From Crotophaga sulcirostris (Eukaryota > Chordata > Aves > Cuculiformes > Crotophagidae), in assembly GCA_013397455.1 (NCBI GenBank), contig VYZB01000217.1, positions 310,001 to 374,000 on the forward strand: DNA of 64,000 bases, read 5' to 3'. The notes beneath the pieces are model-generated. The model ran no database searches and was not told the origin of the DNA. It saw only the letters and a list, made by a program, of their open reading frames with translations. Both the position numbers and the translations under genes were made by a program. Each line of letters starts with the position of its first letter. The first letter of the stretch is position 1. This document shows positions 63,886 to 64,000 of the stretch, piece after piece.

Positions 63886-64000
63886 GGTTTTTTGGGGGCG
63901 AAATCAGGCGCTCCCGTTGCAGCTTGCCAGCGCCAGCCCTGCAGCAGGCCTGGGAAGACATTCCCCGGAGCGCGCAGGAGGTGCGGCAGCCGCAGCCGAG
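63886..64000. promoter_or_regulatory. edge of a CpG-rich island, probable promoter beyond the right end
   Basis: The last about 115 bases contain around ten CpG dinucleotides, including GGAGCGCGCAGG and GTGCGGCAGCCGCAGCCGAG, whereas CpG is rare in the rest of the window. A sharp rise in GC and CpG is typical of a vertebrate CpG-island promoter or first exon. The strand of transcription cannot be told, and the island is cut by the window edge. Confidence 0.5.

Noticed and set aside
1..64000. Search for tRNA, rRNA, CRISPR arrays, LTR retrotransposons and endogenous viruses
   Set aside because: No paired LTRs, viral gene motifs, regular spacer arrays or tRNA-like cloverleaf boxes were noticed by eye; a dedicated scan could still find diverged copies.

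Overview
This window looks like bird nuclear DNA. It is AT-rich, with few dispersed repeats, and the recognisable transposons are mostly CR1 LINEs, the typical avian and reptilian non-LTR element. Four CR1 copies are present: minus strand at about 10.29-11.14, 12.78-13.61 and 51.39-54.41 kb, and plus strand at 22.85-23.12 kb. There are also ancient MIR-like SINE relics, one short hAT-type DNA transposon with an intact 8-bp target duplication, and a long GAAA microsatellite that holds a 130-base assembly gap. I see no bacterial-type genes, CRISPR array, rRNA or tRNA. The species cannot be named from this window.

Layout. 1-33.7 kb holds no gene I can support firmly. It contains the hAT element (3849-4051), three CR1 fragments, the GAAA tract (about 19.55-20.14 kb) and two blocks that resemble conserved non-coding regulatory DNA (about 5.65-6.30 and 29.10-29.37 kb). 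From 33.8 to 51.0 kb the plus strand carries a set of short open exon-like segments with good acceptor and donor sites. Joined in order, they keep a consistent codon phase from one to the next. I read this as the 3' part of one vertebrate-style multi-exon gene of about 390 codons in this window. I do not recognise the protein. Its last exon carries an apparent one-base frameshift, so it is either a decaying gene or an assembly slip in a short A run.

Just downstream, a nearly complete 3-kb CR1 lies on the minus strand. It has endonuclease and reverse-transcriptase coding blocks interrupted by a few stops and frameshifts, and it begins 4 bases after the end of another open segment (51184-51381). 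From 54.4 to 63.8 kb no gene was found. The last about 110 bases turn sharply GC- and CpG-rich, like the edge of a CpG-island promoter lying mostly beyond the right end.

All exon calls come from reading splice signals and frames by eye. No alignment or transcript evidence was available.
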